From Arthrobacter_E sp044748305 (GTDB taxonomy: Bacteria > Actinomycetota > Actinomycetes > Actinomycetales > Micrococcaceae): 64,000 nucleotides of DNA. A program made the translations under genes and the position numbers. The DNA lies in assembly GCF_044748305.1 (NCBI RefSeq), contig NZ_JBIVFT010000003.1, forward strand, positions 124,001-188,000. Direction: 5' to 3'. Shown piece after piece: positions 33,904 through 41,898 of the stretch (its first letter is position 1; the number at the start of each line of letters is the position of its first letter). The notes under the pieces were generated by a model, which was given only the letters and a program-made list of their open reading frames with translations, made no database searches and was not told where the DNA came from.

Positions 33904-34410
33904 ATGCCCCCACGCAAACCCAGCGCCCAGGAAGAACACCGTCAGAGCGTCGCGGCCTATGTCGCGGCGGGTGGCGAGGAGACCGTCCAGCGGGTCATCA
34001 CGGCCGTGCAGTCACTGAACCGGAAGCTGGACCAGTGGTATGCCCGGCAATTGGCGGACCTGGACGTCACGGCCGGCGAATGGGGCGTGGTCACCGCCTT
34101 GGTGAAAGCGAAGGAACCGCTCACCCCGAGCCAGCTCGCGGATCTGGGCAAGGTGGCGCCGTCGTCCATGACGCACCGCCTGGACAAGCTCGCCCAGCGC
34201 GGGCTCATCGAACGGAGCCAGGACCCCGGCAACAGAACGCGCGTCTTCGTCAGCCTCACCGAGGAGGGCCGCCAGCTCTTCAACCTCGCCATTCAGGGCT
34301 CCAGCATCGTGGAGACGGATGTGCTGCAGGACCTCAGCAGCCCGGAGATGAAGGACCTCGCGCGGCTGCTGGAAGTCGTGATCGCCCGCCTGGACGACAT
34401 CGAGGCCTGA
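33904..34410 (+). CDS. MarR-family transcriptional regulator
   Basis: The 168-residue product has a MarR winged helix: 'AGEWGVVTALVKAKEPLTPSQLADLGKVAPSSMTHRLDKLAQRGLIERSQDPGNRTRVFVSLTEEGRQLF', including the wing with Asp-x-Arg. The N-terminal dimerisation helix is long (about residues 1-55). It is divergent from the MFS pump and probably represses both genes through the palindrome at 33840-33866. ATG at 33904 is in frame with the domain; an ATG at 33888 lies in another frame. Confidence 0.9.
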   Translation: MPPRKPSAQEEHRQSVAAYVAAGGEETVQRVITAVQSLNRKLDQWYARQLADLDVTAGEWGVVTALVKAKEPLTPSQLADLGKVAPSSMTHRLDKLAQRGLIERSQDPGNRTRVFVSLTEEGRQLFNLAIQGSSIVETDVLQDLSSPEMKDLARLLEVVIARLDDIEA

Positions 34411-34416
34411 GCGCGG

Positions 34417-35124
34417 TCAGTCCGTCAGGCGCCGGAGCCAGACGCGCAGCAGAGCAGCTTCCTCAGAACTCAGACGCGCTTCGCCGTCGTCAAGGGCCAG
34501 CAGCAACGACGACGCCGACTCCCCCACGGCACTCGGCGTCACGGCCGCCGGGGCACGGCTCCCCGTGATCGCCTCAAGACAGGCCTCCCGCAGCTCGGCG
34601 GAGAGGGCGTCGTCGTAATCCTCCTCCACGATGCAGTGCAGGGTGACCCCCACATTGGCCGCGAGGATCAGATCCGCGGCACGCTCCGCACTCACCGCCA
34701 GCCGGCCCTGCGCCTCGGCGCGACCCGTCAGCTTCCGGAGCATCCCGGTGGCACGCCCCTGAGCCTCGGGACGGCTGCCGGGCACCACCTGCCCGTACAT
34801 GAGGGCGTAGAAAGCGGGATTCGCCACGCCGAACTCGACATGAGCATCCCAGCCGCGGCGGATGTCCTCCAGAGGGTCCGCCCCAGGCTCCAGCCCGTCT
34901 TTGACGCCGAGATAAAGCTCGAAGCCGTGGTCGATCACCGCTTCCAGAAGGCCCTGCTTGCTGCCGAAGAAGTGGTAGAGCGTGGGCAGCTTGACCCCTG
35001 CGGCATCACAGATGGCCCGCAAGGGGACCTCCTGGCCCGGAGACGCCGCGACCAGACGGGCCGCCGCCTCCAGAAGCCGCTGCTTGGTGTCAGGGTCTTT
35101 GCCCGCTCCCGCCGAATCCGTCAT
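34417..35124 (-). CDS. TetR-family transcriptional regulator
   Basis: The 235-residue product contains a TetR helix-turn-helix at residues about 12-58: 'KQRLLEAAARLVAASPGQEVPLRAICDAAGVKLPTLYHFFGSKQGLLEAV'. The C-terminal part matches TetR_C_33-like ligand domains. ATG at 35124 overlaps the ltrA stop as ATGA, so it is the last gene of an SDR-SnoaL-LtrA-TetR operon. It probably controls its own operon, and a palindrome upstream of the first gene is a candidate site. Its stop lies 6 nt from that of convergent marR. Confidence 0.88.
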   Translation of the reverse strand: MTDSAGAGKDPDTKQRLLEAAARLVAASPGQEVPLRAICDAAGVKLPTLYHFFGSKQGLLEAVIDHGFELYLGVKDGLEPGADPLEDIRRGWDAHVEFGVANPAFYALMYGQVVPGSRPEAQGRATGMLRKLTGRAEAQGRLAVSAERAADLILAANVGVTLHCIVEEDYDDALSAELREACLEAITGSRAPAAVTPSAVGESASSLLLALDDGEARLSSEEAALLRVWLRRLTD

Positions 35125-36317
35125 GACTCCACAGTCTCCCCCATACGGCGGGACGCGGCCACAGTGGACGGGAGCTCCAGGAGCACCACCAGCAGGACCA
35201 TGACGACGGCGGCCGCGGCGGTGGCGCCGACAGTGGTCTCCCCGGGGACCAGGGCACACGCGGCCAGGACGACGGTGAGCGCCAGGAAAGCGACGCTCGC
35301 ACGGCGCGTGAGCGACTTCCGCAAGGTGATGAACCATGTGGTGGCAAGGAACAGCGCCACCGGAACGGTCAGGGTCGCAGCCGCTCCGACGACGCCCAGC
35401 CCCGACTCCCCGGACACGATGTCGACCGCCACCTCGATGCCGGCCGAGAAGGAGGCCGCCACCGCGAAGATCACGTAGTGCCCGTAGCCGAACAGCAAGC
35501 TGTCCCGCATGTTCGTGAAGTGCTCGTGATGCTCCCGGGAGAAGTAGACCCACCACATGCCGGCCGCCAGCACCAAGGCGCTGCCTGCCAGCATCAACAG
35601 GGCTCCGAAGTGCTCGCGATGGCCCGCGGCGTCCACCACGGCCGTCGTGGATGCCAGCACGGACTCGCCCAGGACGATGAGGGTGAAGCACCCGTAACGT
35701 TCGGCGATGTGCTGCGGATTCCACGGCGTCTGCCCGCGCTTCTCAGCCCAGACCGGGACGAGGATCTCCGTCAGAAGCAGCGCGAAGAAGAGCACGGGGT
35801 CACCCTGGCCGGGCAGGACGAGGCGCACGATCCAGAGGATCTGGACCGCGCCAACGCCGGCGGCATAACGCAGTGCGGTGGCCCTCAGCGACGGATGCGA
35901 AACCGCCGCCCGCAGCCATTGCCCCACCAGGGCGATCCTCATGAGCACATAGCCGAAGGTGACCACCAGGAAGTCCTGATGCTCCATGGCAGGTCCCACC
36001 CCGGCGGCCATCACGAGCGCTCCACCCATCTGGACGATCGTCAGCAGGCGATACAGCCAGTCATCGGTGTCGAAGGACGTGGCGAACCACGTGAAGTTCA
36101 TCCAGGCCCACCAGATGGCGAAGAACACCATGATGTAGGAGCCCAGCCCGGCGACCACGTGGCCCTCGGCGTAGAAGTGATGCAACTGCGCGGAGACCAT
36201 GGACACCGCGACCACGAACACGAGGTCGAAGAAGAGTTCCAAGGGACTGGCCGCACGTGCGATCTCCCGCGGGTCGCGAGGCTTCATACGCCTCAGTCCG
36301 AGGGGGGCTGTGGTCAT
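35121..36317 (-). CDS. Low temperature requirement A (LtrA) family membrane protein
   Basis: The 398-residue protein has about 10-11 helices and the LtrA hallmarks 'PLELFFDLVFVVAVSMVSAQLHHF', 'WWAWMNFTWFATSFDTDDWLYRLLTIVQMGGALVMA' and 'AERYGCFTLIVLGESVLAS'. LtrA was named after a Listeria gene needed for growth in the cold; the molecular role is unknown. ATG at 36317 has AGGAGG 4 nt upstream; a longer frame to 36425 is not supported. Confidence 0.88.
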   Translation of the reverse strand: MTTAPLGLRRMKPRDPREIARAASPLELFFDLVFVVAVSMVSAQLHHFYAEGHVVAGLGSYIMVFFAIWWAWMNFTWFATSFDTDDWLYRLLTIVQMGGALVMAAGVGPAMEHQDFLVVTFGYVLMRIALVGQWLRAAVSHPSLRATALRYAAGVGAVQILWIVRLVLPGQGDPVLFFALLLTEILVPVWAEKRGQTPWNPQHIAERYGCFTLIVLGESVLASTTAVVDAAGHREHFGALLMLAGSALVLAAGMWWVYFSREHHEHFTNMRDSLLFGYGHYVIFAVAASFSAGIEVAVDIVSGESGLGVVGAAATLTVPVALFLATTWFITLRKSLTRRASVAFLALTVVLAACALVPGETTVGATAAAAVVMVLLVVLLELPSTVAASRRMGETVES

Positions 36318-36334
36318 GGCTCCTCCTGACAAGC

Positions 36335-36667
36335 TCAGCCTTCGCGAATGGTCATGGACGCGAGTTTCCCTCCGGACACCGCGAAGGTGAAGCTGCTCAG
36401 TCCATTGGCGTACTCGCTGCGCCAATCGGCCACCACGGTGACCGATCCGGCGTCCTGAGTGACATTCTGCACCGTCATGACGCCCCGGGCGCCGATGAAC
36501 TCCTTGTCACTCCACGATTTGATGGCCTTCCGGCCGGTAAAAACCCTACCCCAGTCGTCTACGAACCCGTCGGTCGGGAAGAAGTCCAGGAAGGCCTCCT
36601 CATCGTGCCGGTTGACGGCCTCCACGAAGGCGTCGACGGGCGCGGGCAGTGCTGCGTTCTCTGACAT
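36335..36667 (-). CDS. SnoaL-like (NTF2-fold) protein
   Basis: The 110-residue product follows the NTF2/SnoaL plan: N-terminal helix 'VDAFVEAVNRHDEEAFLDFFPTDGFVDDWGRVFTGRKAIKSWSDKEF' and strands 'VTVVADWRSEYANGLSSFTFAVSGGKLASMTI'. Small proteins of this kind include isomerases, cyclases and non-enzymatic stress proteins, so no reaction can be named. ATG at 36667 has AGGAG 8 nt upstream. It lies 11 nt after the SDR gene and 17 nt before ltrA in the same operon. Confidence 0.85.
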   Translation of the reverse strand: MSENAALPAPVDAFVEAVNRHDEEAFLDFFPTDGFVDDWGRVFTGRKAIKSWSDKEFIGARGVMTVQNVTQDAGSVTVVADWRSEYANGLSSFTFAVSGGKLASMTIREG

Positions 36668-36678
36668 GGCTGTTTCTC

Positions 36679-37434
36679 CTATCGGGTGGTGTATCCGCCA
36701 TTGGCGAAGATGGTCTGGCCGGTGATCCACCAGCCGTCGGTGGCGAGGAAACGCACGATCGGCGCGATGTCCTCGATCTGCGTCAGCTGGTTCCCCATCG
36801 CCTGGGACTTGTGGAACGCCACCCGTTCCGGAGTCTCCTGGCCGTAGAAGAACGGGGTGTCCATGGGACCAGGGGCCACCGCCGTCACGGAGATGCCCCG
36901 CGGGGCGAACTCCTTCGCGGCGGCCCTGGTGAAGTGCTCCACGGGCGACTTGCCGCCCGCGTAGGTGGAGTATCCGTCCGTGAAAGCAGCGAGCAGAGAG
37001 GTGACGATCGTGACGATCCTGCCTCCGTCGCTCAGAGTCCGCCCGGCCTCCTTGATGAAGAAATAAGCGGACTTCGCATTGACGTCCATCATCTCGTCAT
37101 ACTCGGCTTCCGTCGTCTCGGCGATGGGCTTGCGCAGCACCTTGCCGACCGTGTTCACCGCGATGTCGATGGACCCTAGCTTCGCTGCCGCGTCCCGGAA
37201 GAGCGCCTCGACGGCGGCCGGGCGGGTCAGATCCCCGCTGAGCACCACTGCGGTGCCGCCGGCGGCCTCGACCGCCGCCGCTGTCTCCAGCGCGGCCTCC
37301 CGGCTCGACTCGGAGTTGTAGTGAATCGCCACATTGGCACCGTCGGCGGCCACCTGGCGACTGATGAGACCCCCGAGGTTCTTCGCCCCTCCGGCGATCA
37401 GGACGTTCTTCCCTTGCAATGACTGTTCCGACAT
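36679..37434 (-). CDS. Short-chain dehydrogenase/reductase (SDR)
   Basis: The 251-residue protein has a Rossmann N-terminus, 'NVLIAGGAKNLGGLISRQVAADGANVAIHYNSES', a degenerate TGxxxGxG loop seen as GGAKNLGG. It also has the catalytic YxxxK ('YAGGK'), Ser in 'VTSLLAAF', and 'PGPMDTPFF' after the active site. The basic/Ser-containing end of strand 2 suggests NADP(H). Substrate is unknown. It is first in the operon with SnoaL, LtrA and TetR genes; AAAGG stands 6 nt before its ATG. Confidence 0.9.
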   Translation of the reverse strand: MSEQSLQGKNVLIAGGAKNLGGLISRQVAADGANVAIHYNSESSREAALETAAAVEAAGGTAVVLSGDLTRPAAVEALFRDAAAKLGSIDIAVNTVGKVLRKPIAETTEAEYDEMMDVNAKSAYFFIKEAGRTLSDGGRIVTIVTSLLAAFTDGYSTYAGGKSPVEHFTRAAAKEFAPRGISVTAVAPGPMDTPFFYGQETPERVAFHKSQAMGNQLTQIEDIAPIVRFLATDGWWITGQTIFANGGYTTR

Positions 37435-37461
37435 GATCGACCTTTCGCGTGTATCAATGTT

Positions 37462-37476
37462 TATATCGACGATATA
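37462..37476. promoter_or_regulatory. Candidate operator of the SDR-SnoaL-LtrA-TetR operon
   Basis: TATATCG-A-CGATATA is a perfect 15-bp palindrome 28 nt upstream of the SDR start. It overlaps the expected core promoter and is the only such symmetric site in the gap, which makes it the likely target of the operon's own TetR. Confidence 0.6.
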
Positions 37477-37504
37477 CGCGGGCGCACGAGATGTCCAGAC
37501 CCAT

Positions 37505-37538
37505 GAAAGAGGGCCCCACGGGATTCCGTGAGGCCCTC
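37505..37538 (-). terminator. Rho-independent terminator after the VOC gene
   Basis: On the minus strand GAGGGCC and GGCCCTC, with inner CACGG/CCGTG pairing, form a hairpin that is followed by CTTTC. It lies 26 nt past the stop of the VOC gene and upstream of the SDR promoter, separating the two units. Confidence 0.75.
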
Positions 37539-37563
37539 GCCACGAGGCGTCGGAAAAGCCGGC

Positions 37564-37941
37564 TCAGGCGAAGTTGCCGAGTTCCAGGACCAGCCCGCCC
37601 GGAGCGCGCACGAACGCCGCACGCTGCCCCCATTCGCGGTCGGCCGGCTCACGCAATGACTCGGCACCCGCGCCGAGCGCCTTCTGATACGCGGCGTCGA
37701 CGTCGTCCGAGACGAAGCTCAGCACCCCGGTGATGCGGTCCGCCTCGGCGGCCGCAAGCGGCTGGTCCGGCAGGTGATTGCCGGCAGCCTCCAAGGTGCC
37801 GAAGGCGAGCTTGGTGTCGCCCGTCGCGACCTCCGCATAGCCCTCGCCGTAGACCTGCGCCTGCAGATCGAAGGCGGCGGTGAAGAACTCGGCGACATCC
37901 TTGGCATTGGAGACGTAGAACATGCTCTTGGCGTAACGCAT
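37564..37941 (-). CDS. VOC/glyoxalase-superfamily protein
   Basis: The 125-residue product has the paired beta-alpha-beta-beta-beta repeats of the vicinal oxygen chelate fold: 'AKSMFYVSNAKDVAEFFTAAFDLQAQVYGEGYAEVATGDTKLAFG' and 'VLSFVSDDVDAAYQKALGAGAESLREPADREWGQRAAFVRAPGGLVLELGNF'. The C-terminal Glu (LELGN) is at a metal-ligand position, but the usual N-terminal His is replaced, so the metal site may be absent. ATG at 37941 follows AGGAG. It is divergent from an ECF41-type sigma factor and has a matching promoter, so it is very probably a target of that sigma factor. Confidence 0.85.
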   Translation of the reverse strand: MRYAKSMFYVSNAKDVAEFFTAAFDLQAQVYGEGYAEVATGDTKLAFGTLEAAGNHLPDQPLAAAEADRITGVLSFVSDDVDAAYQKALGAGAESLREPADREWGQRAAFVRAPGGLVLELGNFA

Positions 37942-37990
37942 GGAAACTCCTAGTGGTACCGATACGGGCATTTCCCGCATTCACCCACTT

Positions 37991-38016
37991 GACGCACGGG
38001 CCGTCAGGAATGTGAC
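37991..38016 (-). promoter_or_regulatory. ECF41/SigJ-type promoter of the VOC gene
   Basis: On the minus strand TGTCACA has GTCACA at 38016-38011, then exactly 16 nt, then CGTC at 37994-37991. This is the motif reported for ECF41-group sigma factors (from memory). It lies about 50 nt upstream of the VOC start. Confidence 0.75.
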
Positions 38017-38031
38017 ATGAAGCTGGGAAAT

Positions 38032-38057
38032 GTCACATCCGGGCCGCCGGAATCGTC
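38032..38057 (+). promoter_or_regulatory. ECF41/SigJ-type autoregulatory promoter of the sigma factor gene
   Basis: GTCACA (38032-38037), 16 nt, CGTC (38054-38057). The transcript would start at about 38064, next to the ATG at 38066. It is arranged head-to-head with the promoter of the VOC gene, the two -35 elements being 15 nt apart. Confidence 0.75.
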
Positions 38058-38065
38058 GACAGGGT

Positions 38066-38968
38066 ATGGAGAACATGGAATCCGAACTCGAACTCGCCGT
38101 CCTCTTCGAGCAGGAACGGCCTCGGCTGCTCGGCATCGCGCACCGCATTCTGGGTTCCTCGGGGCCGATGGGTGCCGATGACGCCGTCCAGGAGGCCTGG
38201 TTCCGGCTCAGCGGAACCGATCAGGAGGTCGAGAATCTGGCGGCCTGGCTGACCACCGTGGTCAGCCGGATCTGCCTGGACGCCCTCCGCGCCCAGAACC
38301 GGCACGATGCCCTCGCCGCTCAACTCGCCGAGCAGGTGGACTCCCACCACCCCGGGCCCGAAGAACAGGCCCAGCTCGACGACTCCCTCAGCGTCGCACT
38401 GCTGGTGGTGCTGGATACGCTGAGCCCCGCCGAGCGCGTGGCGTTCGTGCTTCACGACCTCTTCGGTTCGCCGTTCGAGGACGTCGCGGCCGCCACCGGC
38501 CGTTCAACCGCCGCAGCCCGCCAATTGGCCAGCCGTGCCCGGCGACGAGTGCGCGGCCTGGGCGCGGCGGAGGGCGAACAGGAGGCCGAACACGCGGACG
38601 ACGACGGCGGACGGGCGCCACGCGCCGGTGCCGAACGCCGCATCGTCGAAGCCTTCCTGACGGCCGCCAAGGGCGGCGACCTGGGCGCGCTCGTGAAACT
38701 GCTCGACCCGGATGTCGTCATGACCTCCGACGCCGCCGCATCCGCGATGGGCTCCCCCGCACTGAAGCTCGGCCGCGACGAAGTCTCCGGTTTCTTCAAC
38801 GGCAAGGCCAAAGCGGCGCGCTTCGCGATGCTGGGTGGCGAACCCGGACTGGTCTGGCAGTACCGCGGCGTGGTCCAGGTGGCCTTCACCTTCCAGCTGC
38901 GCGGCGGCGTGATCCACTCGGTCCGGCTGATCGGGGACCGCGAGGAACTCGACCGGCTGACGGCCTGA
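38066..38968 (+). CDS. ECF sigma factor with C-terminal SnoaL-like domain (ECF41/SigJ-like)
   Basis: The 300-residue protein has sigma region 2 ('EQERPRLLGIAHRILGSSGPMGADDAVQEAWFRL...LAAWLTTVVSRICLDALRAQ'), region 4 ('LSPAERVAFVLHDLFGSPFEDVAAATGRSTAAARQLASRARRRV') and a C-terminal NTF2/SnoaL-like domain (about residues 190-300) that in this group acts as a built-in regulator in place of an anti-sigma factor. In typical members that domain carries DGGGR- and NPDKL-like motifs; here the matching positions read 'SDAAASAMG' and 'GDREELDRL', so both are degenerate. ATG at 38066 lies about 2 nt from the predicted transcription start; ATG at 38075 is an alternative. A start at 38030 would fall in the -35. 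Confidence 0.88.
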   Translation: MENMESELELAVLFEQERPRLLGIAHRILGSSGPMGADDAVQEAWFRLSGTDQEVENLAAWLTTVVSRICLDALRAQNRHDALAAQLAEQVDSHHPGPEEQAQLDDSLSVALLVVLDTLSPAERVAFVLHDLFGSPFEDVAAATGRSTAAARQLASRARRRVRGLGAAEGEQEAEHADDDGGRAPRAGAERRIVEAFLTAAKGGDLGALVKLLDPDVVMTSDAAASAMGSPALKLGRDEVSGFFNGKAKAARFAMLGGEPGLVWQYRGVVQVAFTFQLRGGVIHSVRLIGDREELDRLTA

Positions 38969-39037
38969 TAGAGCTCAGGTCCCGACTCTTCGGCTGCCCT
39001 TGACCTGAACCGGACTCCAGCTGGCACGCTGATCCGT

Positions 39038-40003
39038 ATGCACACAACGACACCTCCTGCAGACAACGGAGAGCACCCTGCGTGGCTTGGCGCCATGCAC
39101 TTCGGGACCCGAGTGTCGGTTTCCGATTCCCACCGCCTTCTCGACGCCGCCATCGAGTGCGGCGTGACCCAATGGGACACCGCCAACAATTACTCCTTCT
39201 GGGCGTCCAACGGCACTGGTGACGAATCGGAGCTCACCCTCGGAGCATGGTTTTCGGCACATCCCGGGGCGCGGGACCACGTCACGATTGCGACGAAGGT
39301 GGGCGCCCGGCCCTCCCCCGGATCGCGCAGCCTCGACTCCGTCCTTGGGCTCTCTGCACCGTCAATACGAAGCCAGGTGGAGGGCAGCCTTCGACGCCTC
39401 AGGCTAGATCACGTCGATCTTCTCTACGCACATATCGACGACCACACCGTTCCCCTTGAAGAGACGATCGAAGCCCTCCAGGGAGAGGTCCTCCGCGGCA
39501 CAGCCCGTGCGATCGGCTGCTCCAATATCTCGGCAGGCCGCCTCCGTTCTGCGCTGCAGGTTTCAGACGACGGCCCACGGTACAGCGTGGTTCAGAACCG
39601 ATTCAGCTACCTCACCCGACCGCAGGGGTCGGACCTTGGACGGCAGGTTGTTCTGGATGGCGACTGCGCTGAAACAGCCAGAAGTCACCGAATGTCGATT
39701 GTCGGATACTCGCCGTTGCTCGAAGGCGCCTACACGCGAGGCGACCGCGAGTTCCCTCGACCTTACCGGCATGCCCAGCACCGGAAGCAGCTCGCATCCC
39801 TGGCTCAGGCATCCGCAGCAACCGGGCTGGACCCGGGCCAGATCGTCTTGGCCTGGATGACTCAGCGCACAGTCCCTGTCATCCCTGTCATAGGGGCGTC
39901 CACTGCGGAGCAGATCAAGACAGCAGTTGCCGCCTTGCAGATGCGCCTGCCCGACGAGATCGTGACGAGGCTCGACGCTGATCGGGAGCTCGGAAATGAC
40001 TGA
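39038..40003 (+). CDS. Aldo/keto reductase
   Basis: The 321-residue protein is a TIM-barrel aldo/keto reductase: 'LLDAAIECGVTQWDTANNYSFW' (catalytic Asp and Tyr), 'VTIATKVG' (Lys), 'DLLYAHIDDHTVPLEETIEAL' (His) and 'ARAIGCSNIS'. The C-terminal 'PVIPVIGASTAEQIKTAV' is the NADPH-phosphate loop. The MerR gene overlaps its end by 8 nt, suggesting that the regulator controls this reductase. Substrate is unknown. Confidence 0.9.
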   Translation: MHTTTPPADNGEHPAWLGAMHFGTRVSVSDSHRLLDAAIECGVTQWDTANNYSFWASNGTGDESELTLGAWFSAHPGARDHVTIATKVGARPSPGSRSLDSVLGLSAPSIRSQVEGSLRRLRLDHVDLLYAHIDDHTVPLEETIEALQGEVLRGTARAIGCSNISAGRLRSALQVSDDGPRYSVVQNRFSYLTRPQGSDLGRQVVLDGDCAETARSHRMSIVGYSPLLEGAYTRGDREFPRPYRHAQHRKQLASLAQASAATGLDPGQIVLAWMTQRTVPVIPVIGASTAEQIKTAVAALQMRLPDEIVTRLDADRELGND

Positions 40004-40379
40004 GACATACTCAATCGGCACCGTCGCGGAGCGGCTCGGACTCACTATCGACACGCTGCGGTACTACGAGCGCGCGGGCATCGTCCCACCGGCCCATCGG
40101 GACTCCGGAGGAAGACGCCGATACGGATCGAACGATCTGCATCTTCTTGAAGTCCTGCTCCATCTCAGGGACACCGGAATGCCCTTGTCCACTATTGCCG
40201 AGTTCACCCGACTGGTTCAATCGGACCCTGAAGGAGTCCCTGAACGGCTCCAGCTGCTCCGGGCGCATCGCGCGATCATTACCGAACAGATTGCTCGGCT
40301 GAACCGCTCCCTGGCGGTGGTCGAGTCGAAAATCTCGGACTACAGCGCCCGCTCATCTCTGAGAGAGAAGCGGGCCTGA
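39996..40379 (+). CDS. MerR-family transcriptional regulator
   Basis: The 127-residue product has an N-terminal MerR winged helix ('YSIGTVAERLGLTIDTLRYYERAGIVPPAHRDSGGRRRYGSNDLHLLEVLLHLRDTGMPL') and a long C-terminal dimerisation helix ('HRAIITEQIARLNRSLAVVESKI'). It has no metal-binding Cys residues, so it is not a metal sensor; it resembles regulators found with aldo/keto reductases. ATG at 39996 lies inside the reductase gene. Confidence 0.9.
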   Translation: MTETYSIGTVAERLGLTIDTLRYYERAGIVPPAHRDSGGRRRYGSNDLHLLEVLLHLRDTGMPLSTIAEFTRLVQSDPEGVPERLQLLRAHRAIITEQIARLNRSLAVVESKISDYSARSSLREKRA

Positions 40380-40382
40380 GCC

Positions 40383-41285
40383 TCAGTCAAGACCCGCTCG
40401 GAGCGCTTCGAGGTGCTCCGGCCCGATCCCACAGCAGCCGCCGATGATGTCCGCGCCTCGCTCGCGCCAGCGTTCCACCCAGGCCAGGTAACCGGCCGGG
40501 TCCAGATCCTCGCGCAGCTCGTCCAGCCCGTCATTGGCCGTGGCGTCCTCCGACTGCGGTGGGAAGGCATTGGCATAGACACCGAGTTCCAGGCGCGCTC
40601 CAAGACGCCCCACGGCAAGCCATGCCTCGTCGAGGGCGTCCCCCATCACCTCGGGCCGGCTGCAATTGAACAGCATCGCCTCCGCTTCGAGCGCCACGGC
40701 CGCTTCCACAGCATCCGTGATGCTCTCGCCGGAACGCAGCACGGAGGAACCGTCCTCCTGCTCATCACGCAAAGTGAAGGAGATCCAGAACGGCTTTCCG
40801 TCCGCCGGAAGGCCGCTCCGGACGGCCCTGGCCTCAACGAGCGAGCTCTGAGTCTCCGCAAGCCAGAGATCGACCTGCCCTTGAAGCCCTTCGACGAGGG
40901 GCTTCAGAACCTCCTGCGCACGCCCGGCGTCGAACAGATCCGGACGGTAAGAACCGAAGAGCGGCGGCAATGAGCCTGCGACGCGGACCTGCGGTGCGCC
41001 GTCGTCGTCCGCGTCATCCGCCGCGGCACGCGCCAGCCGGCCGGCCCGCTCCGCAAGCATTCCGGCCTCCGCGGCGAACCGCTCCTCACCGAGATGGAAG
41101 GGGACGAGCGCGTAGCTGTTCGTGGTGATGACGCGGGCCCCGGCCTCGATGAAGTCCCGGTGCACCGCCTGAACGTGCTCCGGCGCCTCGATCAGGGCGA
41201 GCGCCGACCACTCGGGCTGCCGGAAAGGCGCCCCACGGCGCGCCAGCTCACGGCCCATGCCGCCGTCCAGGAGAGTCAGTGGCAC
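40383..41285 (-). CDS. mmuM: Homocysteine S-methyltransferase
   Basis: The 300-residue enzyme begins 'LTLLDGGMGRELARRG' and has the zinc-binding Cys in 'LFNCSRPE' and the Cys pair in 'IIGGCCGIGPEHLEAL', the S-methyltransferase signature. It transfers a methyl group from S-methylmethionine or S-adenosylmethionine to homocysteine, giving methionine. The GTG start at 41285 directly follows the dcd stop as TGAGTG, so translation is coupled. Confidence 0.9.
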   Translation of the reverse strand: MPLTLLDGGMGRELARRGAPFRQPEWSALALIEAPEHVQAVHRDFIEAGARVITTNSYALVPFHLGEERFAAEAGMLAERAGRLARAAADDADDDGAPQVRVAGSLPPLFGSYRPDLFDAGRAQEVLKPLVEGLQGQVDLWLAETQSSLVEARAVRSGLPADGKPFWISFTLRDEQEDGSSVLRSGESITDAVEAAVALEAEAMLFNCSRPEVMGDALDEAWLAVGRLGARLELGVYANAFPPQSEDATANDGLDELREDLDPAGYLAWVERWRERGADIIGGCCGIGPEHLEALRAGLD

Positions 41286-41861
41286 TCAGATGTCCGTGCG
41301 GTGGAAGTTCAGATGGCTGCGGCTCGGAGTCGGTCCACGCTGCCCCTGGTAGCGGTTGCCGTACTCCTGCGAACCATAGGGGTGCGCCGCGGCAGACGTG
41401 AGCCGGAAGAAGCAGAGCTGGCCGATCTTCATGCCCGGCCACAGCTTGATGGGCAGCGTCGCCACATTGGACAGCTCCAGGGTGACGTGCCCCGAGAAGC
41501 CCGGGTCGATGAACCCGGCGGTGGAGTGGGTCAGAAGACCCAGGCGGCCCAGCGAAGACTTGCCCTCGAGCCGCGCGGCGATGTCGTCCGGCAGCGTCAC
41601 CGTCTCATAGGTGGAGCCGAGCACGAACTCCCCGGGGTGGAGGATGAACGGCTCGTCACGCTCCACCTCGACCAGGCGCGTCAGCTCGGGCTGCTCCTGA
41701 GCGGGGTCGATGTGGGCGTACTTGTGGTTGTCGAACAAGCGGAAGAAGCGGTCCAGGCGCACGTCGACGCTGGAAGGCTGCACCATGGAGGGGTCGAAGG
41801 GATCCAGGGAGATCCGGCCGTCGGCCAGTTCAGTACGAATGTCGCGGTCAGAGATCAGCAC
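41286..41861 (-). CDS. dcd: dCTP deaminase (probably dUMP-forming)
   Basis: The 191-residue enzyme starts 'VLISDRDIRTELADGRISLDPFDPSMVQPSSVDVRLD' and has 'LEGKSSLGRLGLLTHSTAGFIDPGFSGHVTLELSN', the active-site block with the catalytic Glu, and the C-terminal 'YQGQRGPTPSRSHLNF' lid. In actinobacteria such enzymes are often bifunctional and release dUMP and diphosphate from dCTP, supplying thymidylate synthesis. The GTG at 41861 lies 6 nt after TATTTT, a leaderless arrangement, with no ribosome-binding site. Confidence 0.93.
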   Translation of the reverse strand: MLISDRDIRTELADGRISLDPFDPSMVQPSSVDVRLDRFFRLFDNHKYAHIDPAQEQPELTRLVEVERDEPFILHPGEFVLGSTYETVTLPDDIAARLEGKSSLGRLGLLTHSTAGFIDPGFSGHVTLELSNVATLPIKLWPGMKIGQLCFFRLTSAAAHPYGSQEYGNRYQGQRGPTPSRSHLNFHRTDI

Positions 41862-41867
41862 GGGTCA

Positions 41868-41873
41868 AAAATA
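41868..41873 (-). promoter_or_regulatory. -10 element of a probable leaderless promoter for dcd
   Basis: TATTTT on the minus strand ends 6 nt before the GTG start of dcd at 41861. Confidence 0.4.
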
Positions 41874-41898
41874 CCGCACGACGACGCCGAAACGTGTC

